Both the position numbers and the translations under genes were made by a program. A stretch of DNA of 64,000 bases from Arthrobacter crystallopoietes BAB-32 (GTDB lineage Bacteria; Actinomycetota; Actinomycetes; Actinomycetales; Micrococcaceae). Below are positions 18,614 to 27,777 of this stretch, piece after piece. Below the pieces are notes generated by a model, which saw only the letters and a program-made list of their open reading frames with translations, was not told where the DNA came from and did not search any database. Within the stretch, counting starts at the first letter, position 1. Each line of letters opens with the position of its first letter. The stretch lies in assembly GCF_000328305.2 (NCBI RefSeq), contig NZ_ANPE02000109.1:1-64000 (forward strand), read 5' to 3'.

Positions 18614-19288
18614 TTAGGCAGCGTCCGAAGGCTTCAGGATCATGACATCGCAAACGGTGTCCCAGCCCAGGTGCTGGTACAGCATGCGGCCATCATGCGA
18701 AGCAATGAGCAGCCCGGTGTCCACGATGTGCTCGAAGGCCGAAGCTGCCAAGGCGCGCATGACATGGGTGGCCAGGCCGCGCCGCCGGAAATTTTCGTGG
18801 GTTTCGATGTGGTCGAACACCGCGACGCCGTCCACGACGGCCATCACCCCATGGGCAGCCTCCTGCTCCCCGCACATGACGCGGGCACGATGCACGTTGC
18901 CGTCCCGGTCGATTTCGGTCTTGAAATCGGTGTCGCGGTACCACGGATCCTCCGCGTCCTGTTCGGACATGTCCGTGACCATCATGGACTGGTCGCTGTG
19001 GTGCACCCGCAGCCCGTGCTGGGGAGCCAGTGCGTGGTAGCGCTGGGGATCGCGCGTCAGGACCGTGAACATCCGCTTGGGTGAGGCAACGGTGTTCCGG
19101 GCCAGTTCGGCGAATTCCTCATCGCCTGGCTCATAGGCAAAGAACTCCCAGTCCCCGGTCTTGTCGGACAGGACGATGGCCGGATGGCCTGCTTCCTCCG
19201 CCGCGCTGTAGCCGCGGCAGGCTGACCAGCCTGCGACCCAGGCCGGGAGCAAGTTATCGGGTACGTCTGCAGTGAAATCGAGGCCCAT
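18614..19288 (-). CDS. GNAT-family N-acetyltransferase
   Basis: This 224-residue protein has a GNAT acetyl-CoA fold in its C-terminal half, with the pyrophosphate-binding loop [18 protein letters not shown] and a following MLYQHLGW segment. The N-terminal 100 residues are a separate, unassigned region. The substrate is unknown. I chose ATG 19288 because a TACATT -10 hexamer ends six bases before it; an in-frame reading to 19348 runs into the promoter of the divergent trhO gene. Confidence 0.82.
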   Translation of the reverse strand: MGLDFTADVPDNLLPAWVAGWSACRGYSAAEEAGHPAIVLSDKTGDWEFFAYEPGDEEFAELARNTVASPKRMFTVLTRDPQRYHALAPQHGLRVHHSDQSMMVTDMSEQDAEDPWYRDTDFKTEIDRDGNVHRARVMCGEQEAAHGVMAVVDGVAVFDHIETHENFRRRGLATHVMRALAASAFEHIVDTGLLIASHDGRMLYQHLGWDTVCDVMILKPSDAA

Positions 19289-19294
19289 AGGAAG

Positions 19295-19300
19295 AATGTA
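19295..19300 (-). promoter_or_regulatory. Leaderless-type -10 of the GNAT gene
   Basis: TACATT on the minus strand, then six bases and the ATG. There is no Shine-Dalgarno sequence. Confidence 0.45.
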
Positions 19301-19372
19301 CCCAAGGAAGTGCCTGCTGGATATCCACCCTGTGGCGAACGCCGTCACGAAGGCCGGTTTGGTGCCGCGTCG

Positions 19373-19378
19373 TAACCT
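19373..19378 (+). promoter_or_regulatory. Leaderless-type -10 of trhO
   Basis: TAACCT is followed by seven bases and the GTG start. The divergent GNAT promoter is 73 bases away. Confidence 0.5.
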
Positions 19379-19385
19379 TAAATGC

Positions 19386-20279
19386 GTGGCTCTTAACCGA
19401 ATTGTGCTTTACTACGCGTTTGTCCCGCTGCCCGATCCCGAGGCGGTGCGCCTCTGGCAGCGGGCGCTGTGCGAGAAGCTCGGGCTGACCGGGCGGATCC
19501 TTCTTTCCAAGGACGGGATCAACGGAACCGTCGGCGGGGAAATCAACGCAGTGAAGCAGTACGTCAAGACCACCCGCGAACATCCGGCGTTCCGCGGCCT
19601 CGACGTGAAATGGTCCGAAGGCGGTGCCGCCGACTTCCCGCGGTTGAGCATCAAGGTGCGGGACGAGATTGTGTCGTTCGGAGCGCCGGGCGAGCTGAAG
19701 GTGGATGAAAACGGCGTCGTCGGCGGCGGCACCCACCTGGGCCCCGAGGAACTGCACGAACTCGTGGCGCTGAAGGAAGAGGCCGGCGAGGACGTGGTCT
19801 TTTTCGACGGCCGGAACGCCTTCGAAGCGCAGATCGGCAAGTTCAGGAACGCCGTCGTGCCCGATGTCGCCACCACCCACGATTTCATCCGGGAACTGGA
19901 CTCCGGCAAGTACGACGAGCTCAAGGACAAACCGGTGGTCACTTATTGCACCGGAGGCATCCGCTGCGAAGTCCTGTCCTCGCTGATGGTCAACCGGGGC
20001 TTCAAGGAGGTCTACCAACTCGACGGCGGCATCGTCCGCTACGGCGAAAAGTACGGCGATGCCGGCCTGTGGGAAGGCTCGCTCTACGTCTTCGACAAGA
20101 GGATGCATCTGGAGTTCACACCGGAGGCGAAGACCATCGGCCGGTGCGCGCGCTGCGAGGCGGAGACCAGCAAGTTCGAGAACTGCTCGAATCCCAGCTG
20201 CCGCACCCTCACCCTGTACTGCGCGGACTGCGCCGCGAGCCCGGAAACCATGCGCTGCCCGGAGGGCTGCGCTGTCTGA
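19386..20279 (+). CDS. trhO: tRNA uridine-34 hydroxylase TrhO (rhodanese domain)
   Basis: TrhO (YceA) hydroxylates uridine 34 of certain tRNAs with molecular oxygen. The 297-residue protein has the N-terminal acylphosphatase-like domain ([35 protein letters not shown]) followed by a rhodanese domain with CTGGIRCE, containing the active-site Cys188 and Cys194. A C-terminal Cys-rich segment ([19 protein letters not shown]) could bind metal. The start is a GTG at 19386: conservation begins there, and the -10 hexamer leaves no room for a longer leader. Confidence 0.93.
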   Translation: MALNRIVLYYAFVPLPDPEAVRLWQRALCEKLGLTGRILLSKDGINGTVGGEINAVKQYVKTTREHPAFRGLDVKWSEGGAADFPRLSIKVRDEIVSFGAPGELKVDENGVVGGGTHLGPEELHELVALKEEAGEDVVFFDGRNAFEAQIGKFRNAVVPDVATTHDFIRELDSGKYDELKDKPVVTYCTGGIRCEVLSSLMVNRGFKEVYQLDGGIVRYGEKYGDAGLWEGSLYVFDKRMHLEFTPEAKTIGRCARCEAETSKFENCSNPSCRTLTLYCADCAASPETMRCPEGCAV

Positions 20280-20296
20280 GCGGAGCGCCCGCGGGG

Positions 20297-20872
20297 CTAA
20301 GGCTGCTCGGCCGGCCAGAGTCCGGTCGAAGCGTCCTGGGGCTCGATGTCCTCTTCCTCGGTCTTGAACACCGTCATGCCGCGCGCCTGGTAGTTCGCAA
20401 GCGCCGCCGGTCCGTCGAGCGAGCAGGTGTGCACCCACACCCGGCTGACGGGCTGGAACCCCGGCCAGCGGCGGTCCAGCTGCCACGCCTGCTGGATCCC
20501 CTCCGCGAGCAGGGCGCCGCCGAGCCCGCGGCCGAGGAACTCGGGGAACAGCCCGAAGTAGAGAATCTCCACGTCGCTTCCGGCCGGGCCGGGACGCCCC
20601 ATCAGCTCGATGTAGCCGGCCGGCGCGCCGTCCAGCCAGAGGACCCACGTTTCGGCACCGGGAGTCCGCAGAATCGCGTCCCATTGGCTGCGCGCCAGCG
20701 GCAGCCGGTCGGTCCAGTTCCAGCCGCTGCCCACGCACTGGTAGAGGAACCTGCTGAATTCGGGGCTGATATCCACCACCTGTTCCACGCGGGCGTTGTG
20801 CGGCAAGGGCTGAGAGCCGGGCACGAGCTGTTCCGGTGCGGTCTGTTCCAGGTGCGTGGTGGTCACAAGCAT
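20297..20872 (-). CDS. GNAT-family N-acetyltransferase
   Basis: This 191-residue single-domain GNAT protein shows the acetyl-CoA loop FPEFLGRGLGGALLAEGI preceded by the beta-4 strand DVEILYFGL, and a late NYQARGMTVFKTE segment typical of the fold. The substrate is not evident. It ends 17 bases from the convergent trhO stop. The preferred start is ATG 20872; TTG 20884 is also in frame and would overlap the divergent methyltransferase promoter region more closely. Confidence 0.83.
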   Translation of the reverse strand: MLVTTTHLEQTAPEQLVPGSQPLPHNARVEQVVDISPEFSRFLYQCVGSGWNWTDRLPLARSQWDAILRTPGAETWVLWLDGAPAGYIELMGRPGPAGSDVEILYFGLFPEFLGRGLGGALLAEGIQQAWQLDRRWPGFQPVSRVWVHTCSLDGPAALANYQARGMTVFKTEEEDIEPQDASTGLWPAEQP

Positions 20873-20899
20873 GCGGCCATTCAACCACTACCCGCGGCT

Positions 20900-20905
20900 T
20901 AGACT
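20900..20905 (+). promoter_or_regulatory. Leaderless-type -10 of the methyltransferase gene
   Basis: TAGACT, then seven bases and GTG 20913, the same geometry as trhO. Confidence 0.5.
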
Positions 20906-20912
20906 TTGCACT

Positions 20913-22544
20913 GTGACTGAGTTCAACAGCGGCAGCACGCCCCATGCGCCACAGAGCACGGATCCGCAGCTGGTCGCCGGCCTGGCGGCGGACTTGGCGG
21001 CGCTGGACTATACGGTCGACGGCGTGGAGCAGCTGCTCGGGAGCGCGGCCTACGAGGCGTTCAGCCGGGACCAGCTGGTGCCGGCGAAAATGGCGACCGA
21101 AGAGGAACTGGCCGCGGCGGCACCCAACCCGCTGGCCGCCGTCGTCCGTTTATGGCTCCTGGGCGAGGCAGTGGACAAGGAGCAGCTGGCGGCCGCGTTG
21201 CCAGCCACCGGGGTCGCGGGGCTGGAGACGCTCGGCCTGGCAGCCGACGACGGCGGGAGGCACCGCGCCAGTGTGGACCTGCGTCCCTATGCGTTCGGCC
21301 AGACAGAGATCTGGGTGGCCAGCGACCTCGGCGCGCACCAGCAGGCCGGCGTGCTGCGGCGGGACCATGTGCTGGGCATCGGACAGGCCTCGCTGACGCT
21401 GGCGCAGCTGACCATCCGCACCGAGGTCGACCGGGCGTTGGACCTTGGCACGGGCTGCGGGATCCAGCTTTTCCATCTGCTGGGCCATGCCCGGCACGTC
21501 ACGGCCACCGACATTTCCGAACGCGCCCTGGCCTTCACCCGCTTCAATCTGCTGCTGAACGCGCCGGCACTGGGCCTGGACCCGGACAACCTGGCGGCCC
21601 GGGTGAGCCTGCGGTTGGGGAGCCTGCTGGATCCGGTGGCCGGCGAGCAGTTCGACCTGGCGGTATCCAACCCGCCCTTCGTGATCACGCCGCGGACCTC
21701 CGAAACCGCGGGGGAGGAGCTGTTCACCTACCGCGACGGCGGGCTGCCGGGCGACGACATCGTTGCGACCCTCGTGCGCCGCCTGCCGTCGGTGCTGGTT
21801 CCCGGCGGCACCGCGCAGATGCTGGGCAACTGGGAGATTCCCGCCGCGGCGCCCTCCTGGCACGACCGGATCGAATCCTGGCTGGACCCGCAGACCGAAG
21901 CCTGGGTTATCCAGCGCGAGCAGCTCAGCCCGTCCGGCTATGCCGAAACCTGGCTGCGCGATGCGTCGGAGAACCGCGATCCGAAGTTGTATGAGCGGTT
22001 CTACCGCGCCTACCTGGAGGACTTCGCCGCGCGCAACGTCGAGGCGGTTGGCTTCGGGATGCTGTGGCTGCGCAGGGCGGGCAGCGGGCAGGGCGAGCGC
22101 GACGGCGGCAGCAGGGTTGGGCAGCCAAGCGGCAGGCTGCTGCGGCGGTTCGAAGAGCTCACCTACCCGCTGCAGCAGCCGATCGGCCCGCATCTGGCGG
22201 CGGCCGTGCAGCGGCATGACTGGCTGGCCGCCCACGAAGGGGACTTCCCCGGGCAGCGGCTGGTGGCTGCCGAAGACGTGACGGAAGAACGCCATCAGCG
22301 GCCGGGCGCCGAGCACCCGGGCGTCATTCTGCTGCGGCAGGGGGCTGGCCTGCGGCGAACCAACCTGATGAGTTCGGAGCTGGCCGGCTTCGTCTCCGCC
22401 AGCGACGGGGAACTGACGGTCGGCCAACTGGTTACGGCGCTCGCGGCCCTGCTCGAGCAGCCGGAGGAGGAGTTTGCGGCCCGCCTGCAGGCGGAGGTCC
22501 GGCACCTGGTGGCGGACGGGTTCCTGGTGCCCGCCGGCGATTAA
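20913..22544 (+). CDS. Class I SAM-dependent methyltransferase (DUF7059-type)
   Basis: This 543-residue protein has an N-terminal helical domain of about 150 residues (DUF7059-like), then a Rossmann methyltransferase domain. The SAM-binding motif is ALDLGTGCGIQLFHLL and the catalytic loop is SNPPFVI, the NPPY-type signature of enzymes that methylate amide or exocyclic amino nitrogens (HemK/PrmC, adenine-N6). A C-terminal winged-helix-like tail (from SSELAGFVSASDGELTVGQLV) completes it. The actual substrate is unknown; nucleic acid or a ribosomal or release-factor protein are family-based possibilities. The GTG start fits the leaderless promoter. Confidence 0.82.
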   Translation: MTEFNSGSTPHAPQSTDPQLVAGLAADLAALDYTVDGVEQLLGSAAYEAFSRDQLVPAKMATEEELAAAAPNPLAAVVRLWLLGEAVDKEQLAAALPATGVAGLETLGLAADDGGRHRASVDLRPYAFGQTEIWVASDLGAHQQAGVLRRDHVLGIGQASLTLAQLTIRTEVDRALDLGTGCGIQLFHLLGHARHVTATDISERALAFTRFNLLLNAPALGLDPDNLAARVSLRLGSLLDPVAGEQFDLAVSNPPFVITPRTSETAGEELFTYRDGGLPGDDIVATLVRRLPSVLVPGGTAQMLGNWEIPAAAPSWHDRIESWLDPQTEAWVIQREQLSPSGYAETWLRDASENRDPKLYERFYRAYLEDFAARNVEAVGFGMLWLRRAGSGQGERDGGSRVGQPSGRLLRRFEELTYPLQQPIGPHLAAAVQRHDWLAAHEGDFPGQRLVAAEDVTEERHQRPGAEHPGVILLRQGAGLRRTNLMSSELAGFVSASDGELTVGQLVTALAALLEQPEEEFAARLQAEVRHLVADGFLVPAGD

Positions 22545-22611
22545 CCCGGAACGGCAGGGCCAATTGTTTCTCCCGGCGTGAAGCAGCCCACAGCGCCGGG
22601 GCCATGCGGGA

Positions 22612-22617
22612 TAGACT
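22612..22617 (+). promoter_or_regulatory. Leaderless-type -10 of the HTH regulator gene
   Basis: TAGACT, then eight bases and ATG 22626. The spacing is one base longer than in the other examples here. Confidence 0.4.
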
Positions 22618-22625
22618 TACTGTTC

Positions 22626-23264
22626 ATGACGAAAGGTGCATCGCCCTCCCTGGACCCGGTTGCGGGCGAGACGTCTCCGGGCGCAGCGGAACGGGTCAAC
22701 ATTTCCGATGCCAGGGCCATCCGCGCGCTGGCGCATGCGGTGCGCCTGAAAGTCATTGAAGAGCTTTTCGACACGCAGCAGCCGGCCACGGCGACCGAAC
22801 TGGCCCAGCGGCACGGCCTGACGCCGAGCGCCATGAGCTACCACCTGCGGGCGCTGGAAAAGTGGGGCTTCGTCAAGCGCAGCGCGAACCAGGGCGACGG
22901 GCGCGAGCGGCATTGGCAGGCAGCGGCCGGACGGCTGGACGTGACCTCCGTGGCGGACAGCCGCGCGGCGACACTCGGCGTCGTCGACGTTGAGCTCAAC
23001 GACCTGCGTGAACGGCTCAGCAAGTATGTGAAGCGCGACAAGGAATCGCCGAATCCTGACACTTGGCGCCAGGAAGGCCACCTCGCGGCACTGAGTACGG
23101 GGCGGTTCTATCTGACGGCGGAGCAGCGCGCGGATTTGGGGCGGCGGATCGGCGAAATCCTGCTCGAATACAGCCCCACGACCAACCCGGACAACCGGGG
23201 CGAAGGTGCCGAGAAGCTCTACTATGTCTTCTCGTTCCTGCCGGGGGATATCGACGACGCCTGA
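22626..23264 (+). CDS. ArsR-type winged-helix transcriptional regulator
   Basis: This 212-residue regulator contains an ArsR/HTH_20 winged helix (ARAIRALAHAVRLKVIEELF ... TATELAQRHGLTPSAMSYHLRALEKWGFVKR) at about residues 38-105, then a helical C-terminal part (DVELNDLRERLSKYV) that probably dimerises. No metal-binding cysteine pairs are visible, so it is not a classical metal sensor. It lies 142 bases upstream of topA on the same strand; no target is apparent. Confidence 0.8.
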   Translation: MTKGASPSLDPVAGETSPGAAERVNISDARAIRALAHAVRLKVIEELFDTQQPATATELAQRHGLTPSAMSYHLRALEKWGFVKRSANQGDGRERHWQAAAGRLDVTSVADSRAATLGVVDVELNDLRERLSKYVKRDKESPNPDTWRQEGHLAALSTGRFYLTAEQRADLGRRIGEILLEYSPTTNPDNRGEGAEKLYYVFSFLPGDIDDA

Positions 23265-23406
23265 GGGTGCCGTAAGTCTGCCCGGTGCTTGCCCGCTTTC
23301 TGTTTTGCGCTAATGTTGCGGCTACCCTAGTGCAGGTAGCCACCGTCCAATCCAGAACGACGGCGGTGCACCCCCGGAACCACAGCAATTTGTCAGTAGG
23401 AGCAAC

Positions 23407-26118
23407 GTGCCAGCGAAGGCCCGCGAAAAGACCGGCAAGAAACTCGTCATCGTCGAGTCTCCTGCCAAGAGCAAGACCATTGCCGGGTACCTCGGCGAGG
23501 GCTTCGAGGTCACGGCGTCGGTTGGCCACATCCGCGACCTGCCCCAGCCGTCCGACCTCCCGGCCGAACTGAAGAAGACATCGGTGGGGAAGTTCGCCGT
23601 CGATATCGAGAACGGGTTCGAGCCGTACTATGTGGTCTCACCCGGCAAGAAGAAGACCGTCACCGAGCTGAAGTCGATGCTCAAGGACGCCGACGAACTC
23701 TATCTGGCCACTGACGGTGACCGCGAAGGCGAGGCCATCGCCTGGCACCTGCTGGAGGTGCTGAAGCCGAAGATTCCGGTGCACCGGATGACCTTCTCCG
23801 AAATCACCCCCGAGTCGCTCCAGCGGGCCATGAACGAACTGCGCGATATCGACACCGACCTGGTGGACGCGCAGGAGACCCGGCGCATCGTCGACCGGCT
23901 GTTCGGCTACGAACTCTCGCCGGTGCTCTGGCGCAAGATCAAGGCCGGGCTGTCGGCCGGCCGCGTCCAGTCGGTGGCTACCCGGCTGGTGGTCGAGCGC
24001 GAGCGCGAGCGGATGGCCTTCCGCTCCGCGTCCTACTGGGACCTGCTGGCAACGGTCCAGCCGCTGGATGCCGCCAAGGGAGGCAGCTTCAAGGCAAAGC
24101 TGGCGCAGGTGGACGGCGCCCGGGTGGCGGCCGGCCGGGACTTCGATGACCGCGGCATGCTCAAGACCCGCGATGCCGTGCATCTGGATGAGGCCGCCGC
24201 CACCGCGCTGGCGAGCGCTCTGGAAGGCGCCGAATTCGCCGTCCGGGGAGTGGAGAACAAGCCGTACACCCGCCGGCCGGCGGCACCGTTCACCACGTCC
24301 ACGCTGCAGCAGGAAGCCGCGCGCAAGCTCGGCTTTTCCGCCAGGACCACCATGTCGCTGGCGCAGCGGCTCTACGAAAACGGCTACATCACCTATATGC
24401 GTACGGACTCGCCGGCGCTGAGCGACCAGGCCGTCAACGCCGCGCGCCGCCAGGCCTCCGAGCTCTACGGCCCGGAGTACGTGCCGCAGGCCCGCCGCGT
24501 CTACAAGGGCAAGTCCAAGAACGCCCAGGAAGCCCACGAGGCCATCCGTCCCGCGGGCGACTCGTTCCGCACCCCAGGCCAGGTGCGCAGCCAGCTGGGC
24601 AACGACGAATACCGCCTGTACGAACTGGTCTGGAAGCGCACCGTCGCCTCCCAGATGGAGGACGCCAAGGGCTCGACCTCCACCGTCCGGCTCGGAGCCA
24701 CGGCCTCGGATGGCCGGGACACCGTTTTCACCGCCTCCGGCACGGTCATCACCTTCCCCGGCTTCCTGGCTGCCTACGAGGAGGGCAAGGACGCGTCGCG
24801 AAATGAACAGGACGACGCCGAGGGTGGCCGCCTGCCGAACCTCACCGAAGGTGACGGACTGGCGCCGCAGGAAATTGCCGCCGTCGGACATGAGACGTCC
24901 CCGCCGCCGCGGTACACCGAAGCGTCGCTCGTGGCCGAAATGGAAAACCGCGGCATCGGCCGCCCGTCCACCTACGCGACCACGATCTCGACGATCATGG
25001 ACCGCGGCTACATCCGCAAGCGCGGCTCCGCCCTGGTGCCGAGCTGGATCGCGTTCTCCGTGGTGAAGCTGCTGGAGGACCACTTCCACAACTATGTGGA
25101 CTACGACTTCACCGCCGAGCTGGAAGAGGGCCTGGACCGCATCGCCAACGGCGAAGCACAGCGCATCGACTGGCTCAACGACTTCTACTACGGCGACCGG
25201 CAGGAAACCGGCCTGAACACCGTGGTCAACGACCTGGGCGAGATCGACCCGAGGGTGGTCAATTCGATCGACATCGCTGACGGCATCACGCTGCGCGTGG
25301 GCAAGTTCGGCCCCTACCTCGAACGCGCCGGCCAGGACGGCGGCGAGGAGCCGCAGCGGGCGAACGTCCCCGAAGACCTCGCCCCGGATGAGCTGACGGC
25401 GGAGAAGGCCGTCGAGCTGATGGAGACCCAGGGGCCGGGCGAACGCGTGCTCGGCGAGGACCCGGAGACCGGGCGGACGATCGTGGCGAAGGAAGGCCGC
25501 TACGGCGCCTACGTTACCGAGGTGATCCCCGAGCCGACGGAGGAGGAGCTGGCCAACCAGCCGGTCGAGTACTACAAGAACGGCAAGCCGAAGCCGCCCA
25601 AGAAGCCGGTCAAGGTCAAGCCGCGGACCGGCTCGCTCTTCAAGTCCATGAGCGTGGACACGGTCACGCTGGAGGACGCGCTGAAGCTGCTGAGCCTGCC
25701 GCGGGTGCTGGGCGCGGACGCCGAGGGCAACGAGATCACGGTGCAGAACGGCCGCTTCGGTCCGTACCTGAAGAAGGGCACGGACTCGCGCTCGATCGGC
25801 TCCGAGGAAGAGATCTTCACGATCACGCTCGAGCAGGCGCTGGAGATCTACTCGCAGCCGAAGACCCGCGGGCGGCGGGCTGCGGTTCCGCCGCTGGCCG
25901 AGTTCGGCGTCGACCCGGTCTCGGAGAAGAACATCGTGGTCAAGGAGGGCCGCTTCGGCCCCTACATCACCGATGGCGTCACCAACATCACGGTACCTCG
26001 TTCGATGACCATCGAGGAGCTGACCCGGGAGCAGGCCATCGACCTGCTGAAGGAGAAGCGGGCTAAGGGCCCGGCCACGAAGCCGGCCACCCGGCGCAAG
26101 GCTGCCGCCAAGAAGTAG
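23407..26118 (+). CDS. topA: DNA topoisomerase I
   Basis: TopA relaxes negative supercoils by transient single-strand cleavage. The 903-residue protein has the Toprim domain (KKLVIVESPAKSKTIAGYLG at 11-30; DGDREGE at 103-109), the type IA core with catalytic Tyr330 in GYITYMRTDS, and repeated C-terminal domains with GRFGPYL/YI motifs (near 595, 780 and 850). It has no zinc fingers and ends in a Lys/Arg-rich tail, as in mycobacterial TopA, where the tail supports DNA binding and processivity. The GTG start has AGGAG five bases upstream. It is an essential gene in related species. Confidence 0.97.
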   Translation: MPAKAREKTGKKLVIVESPAKSKTIAGYLGEGFEVTASVGHIRDLPQPSDLPAELKKTSVGKFAVDIENGFEPYYVVSPGKKKTVTELKSMLKDADELYLATDGDREGEAIAWHLLEVLKPKIPVHRMTFSEITPESLQRAMNELRDIDTDLVDAQETRRIVDRLFGYELSPVLWRKIKAGLSAGRVQSVATRLVVERERERMAFRSASYWDLLATVQPLDAAKGGSFKAKLAQVDGARVAAGRDFDDRGMLKTRDAVHLDEAAATALASALEGAEFAVRGVENKPYTRRPAAPFTTSTLQQEAARKLGFSARTTMSLAQRLYENGYITYMRTDSPALSDQAVNAARRQASELYGPEYVPQARRVYKGKSKNAQEAHEAIRPAGDSFRTPGQVRSQLGNDEYRLYELVWKRTVASQMEDAKGSTSTVRLGATASDGRDTVFTASGTVITFPGFLAAYEEGKDASRNEQDDAEGGRLPNLTEGDGLAPQEIAAVGHETSPPPRYTEASLVAEMENRGIGRPSTYATTISTIMDRGYIRKRGSALVPSWIAFSVVKLLEDHFHNYVDYDFTAELEEGLDRIANGEAQRIDWLNDFYYGDRQETGLNTVVNDLGEIDPRVVNSIDIADGITLRVGKFGPYLERAGQDGGEEPQRANVPEDLAPDELTAEKAVELMETQGPGERVLGEDPETGRTIVAKEGRYGAYVTEVIPEPTEEELANQPVEYYKNGKPKPPKKPVKVKPRTGSLFKSMSVDTVTLEDALKLLSLPRVLGADAEGNEITVQNGRFGPYLKKGTDSRSIGSEEEIFTITLEQALEIYSQPKTRGRRAAVPPLAEFGVDPVSEKNIVVKEGRFGPYITDGVTNITVPRSMTIEELTREQAIDLLKEKRAKGPATKPATRRKAAAKK

Positions 26119-26194
26119 GCGGCATGGCCCAGCCAGTCTTGCCAAGTGTGTCGTCGGATCCAGCTTCCGTGCAGCGTGGCCGCGGCGCGGACGA

Positions 26195-26200
26195 CATAAT
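26195..26200 (+). promoter_or_regulatory. Leaderless-type -10 of the ppx/gppA gene
   Basis: CATAAT, then six bases and ATG 26207. Confidence 0.45.
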
Positions 26201-26206
26201 GGGAAC

Positions 26207-27223
26207 ATGCGTCTAGGCGTCCTCGACATCGGTTCCAACACCGTCCACCTGCTGCTCGTGGATGCCCACCCAGGGGCGCGGCCCGTGCCGTTCGCCTCGC
26301 ACAAGCGGCCGCTGTCCCTGGTCGCGTACCTGGACCGGGCCGGCAACATCAACGAGGAAGGCCAGCGGGAGCTGGTGTCCTTCGTCCGCGAGGCGTGGGC
26401 CTTCGCAGTGCAGCACAGCGCCGAAGACATGCTGGCATTCTGCACCTCGGCCATCCGCGAGGCAGCCAATGGCGAGACTGTGCTGGCGAAGGTGCAGGCG
26501 GAAGCCGGAGTCGAGCTGCAGGAGCTGAGCGGGCCGGAGGAAGCGGCCATGACGCTGGTGGCTGTGCGCCGGTGGTATGGCTGGGGCGCCGGAACGGTGC
26601 TGGACCTCGACATCGGCGGCGGCTCCTTCGAAATGGCCATGGGCCACGACGAGCAGCCGGACGTGGCCGTCTCCGTGCCGCTGGGCGCCGGACGGCTGAC
26701 CCGCGAGTGGCTGCCCACGGATCCGCCGACGGCCGGGAGCGTCAAGGACCTGCGGAACTACATCAGGTCAACTCTTGAACCGGCGGTCCGGCAGTTCGAC
26801 GGCCTGGGCACACCGGACCTGGTCACCGGGACGTCCAAGACCTTCCGGTCGCTCGCCCGCATCACCGGGGCCGCGCCCTCGGCGGCCGGCCCGTACGTCC
26901 GCCGGGAGCTGCGCCGCAAAGACCTTTCGCTGTGGACCCAGCGGCTGGTCGCGATGCCGGTGGAGGACAGGGTCCACCTGCCGGGCGTTTCCCGGATCCG
27001 GGCACCGCAGCTGCTGGCCGGTGCCATGGTGGCAGAGGCGGCCATGGAAATGTTCGACGTCGAAACCCTGTTGATCTGCCCGTGGGCCCTTCGCGAGGGG
27101 CTGATCCTCAAGCGGTTCGACCATCTCCTCTACGACAGCGACGCCCCGGTGCGGCCGGTGGGCACCGCCCTGGTCCAGAAAGCGATCCAGCCGGCCTTGG
27201 CCAACGGCAACGTCAGGCCGTAG
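26207..27223 (+). CDS. Ppx/GppA-family phosphatase
   Basis: This 338-residue protein belongs to the exopolyphosphatase/guanosine pentaphosphatase family with the ASKHA fold. The phosphate-1 motif is GVLDIGSNTVHLLLVD at residues 3-18 and the phosphate-2 region is VLDLDIGGGSFEMAMG near 130-145. Family members hydrolyse polyphosphate or pppGpp. At this length it corresponds to the short mycobacterial Ppx1-type proteins without the C-terminal HD-like domain. Distinguishing polyphosphatase from pppGpp hydrolase is not possible from sequence. Confidence 0.9.
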   Translation: MRLGVLDIGSNTVHLLLVDAHPGARPVPFASHKRPLSLVAYLDRAGNINEEGQRELVSFVREAWAFAVQHSAEDMLAFCTSAIREAANGETVLAKVQAEAGVELQELSGPEEAAMTLVAVRRWYGWGAGTVLDLDIGGGSFEMAMGHDEQPDVAVSVPLGAGRLTREWLPTDPPTAGSVKDLRNYIRSTLEPAVRQFDGLGTPDLVTGTSKTFRSLARITGAAPSAAGPYVRRELRRKDLSLWTQRLVAMPVEDRVHLPGVSRIRAPQLLAGAMVAEAAMEMFDVETLLICPWALREGLILKRFDHLLYDSDAPVRPVGTALVQKAIQPALANGNVRP

Positions 27224-27300
27224 GGGCGCCTGCCCGCCGCCCATCAAAGTCCGTCCAAAGCCGGTGCCTTGAGGCCGTAGTGCACGGGGCGCCGGTCGGT

Positions 27301-27306
27301 CATACT
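27301..27306 (+). promoter_or_regulatory. Leaderless-type -10 of the 27313 gene
   Basis: CATACT, then six bases and ATG 27313. Confidence 0.45.
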
Positions 27307-27312
27307 GATGCC

Positions 27313-27777
27313 ATGAATGACTCCGGCACCCGCCCGCGGCGCCTATTGACGGTAATCCTGGTGCTGATTGCAGTGCTGGTGGCGGCGGCACTCGCCGTGG
27401 TCTTCACCCGGGGAGAGCCGAAACTTCTGGATGCCGGAACACCGGCCGGTATCGTCCAGCGCTATACCGCCGCGATCATCGACGGCGACGAGGATGCCGC
27501 GGCGGAGTACCTCACGGAGGCCGCCCGCAAGCGCTGCGACAACCTCGAACAGCCGTACTCGGACAACGTGCGGGTGTCGCTCCTCTCCACGGTGGAGCGG
27601 GAAGACTCGGCCGACGTGAAGGTGCTCATCGTGACGTCCAGCGACGGCGGACCGTTCGGCGCCTCCGAATACGAGACTGAGGAGGTCTTCGATCTTGTGA
27701 AAGAGGACGGCCGGTGGCTGGTGGAATCCGCACCCTGGCAGTTCGCCTTGTGCACCAATAAGGCCGCGGCACCGTGA
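27313..27777 (+). CDS. Small membrane-anchored protein with SnoaL/NTF2-like extracytoplasmic domain
   Basis: The 154-residue product has a basic N-terminus and one membrane helix (LLTVILVLIAVLVAAALAVVF, about 14-34). The rest lies outside the membrane and resembles the NTF2-like 'DUF4878/lumazine-binding' layout: a helix AGIVQRYTAAIIDGDEDAAAEYLTEAARKRCD followed by beta strands ending in DGRWLVESAPWQFALC. Two cysteines could pair. Function is unknown. Its TGA overlaps the GTG of the next membrane-protein gene by four bases, so the two are coupled and may work together. Confidence 0.75.
   Translation: MNDSGTRPRRLLTVILVLIAVLVAAALAVVFTRGEPKLLDAGTPAGIVQRYTAAIIDGDEDAAAEYLTEAARKRCDNLEQPYSDNVRVSLLSTVEREDSADVKVLIVTSSDGGPFGASEYETEEVFDLVKEDGRWLVESAPWQFALCTNKAAAP

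Noticed and set aside
23638-26745. A 1035-codon open frame antisense to topA and ppx
   Set aside because: It mirrors two well-conserved genes, is rich in Arg/Gly/Val/Leu low-complexity sequence, and has no family motif. Long antisense frames are expected at this G+C content.
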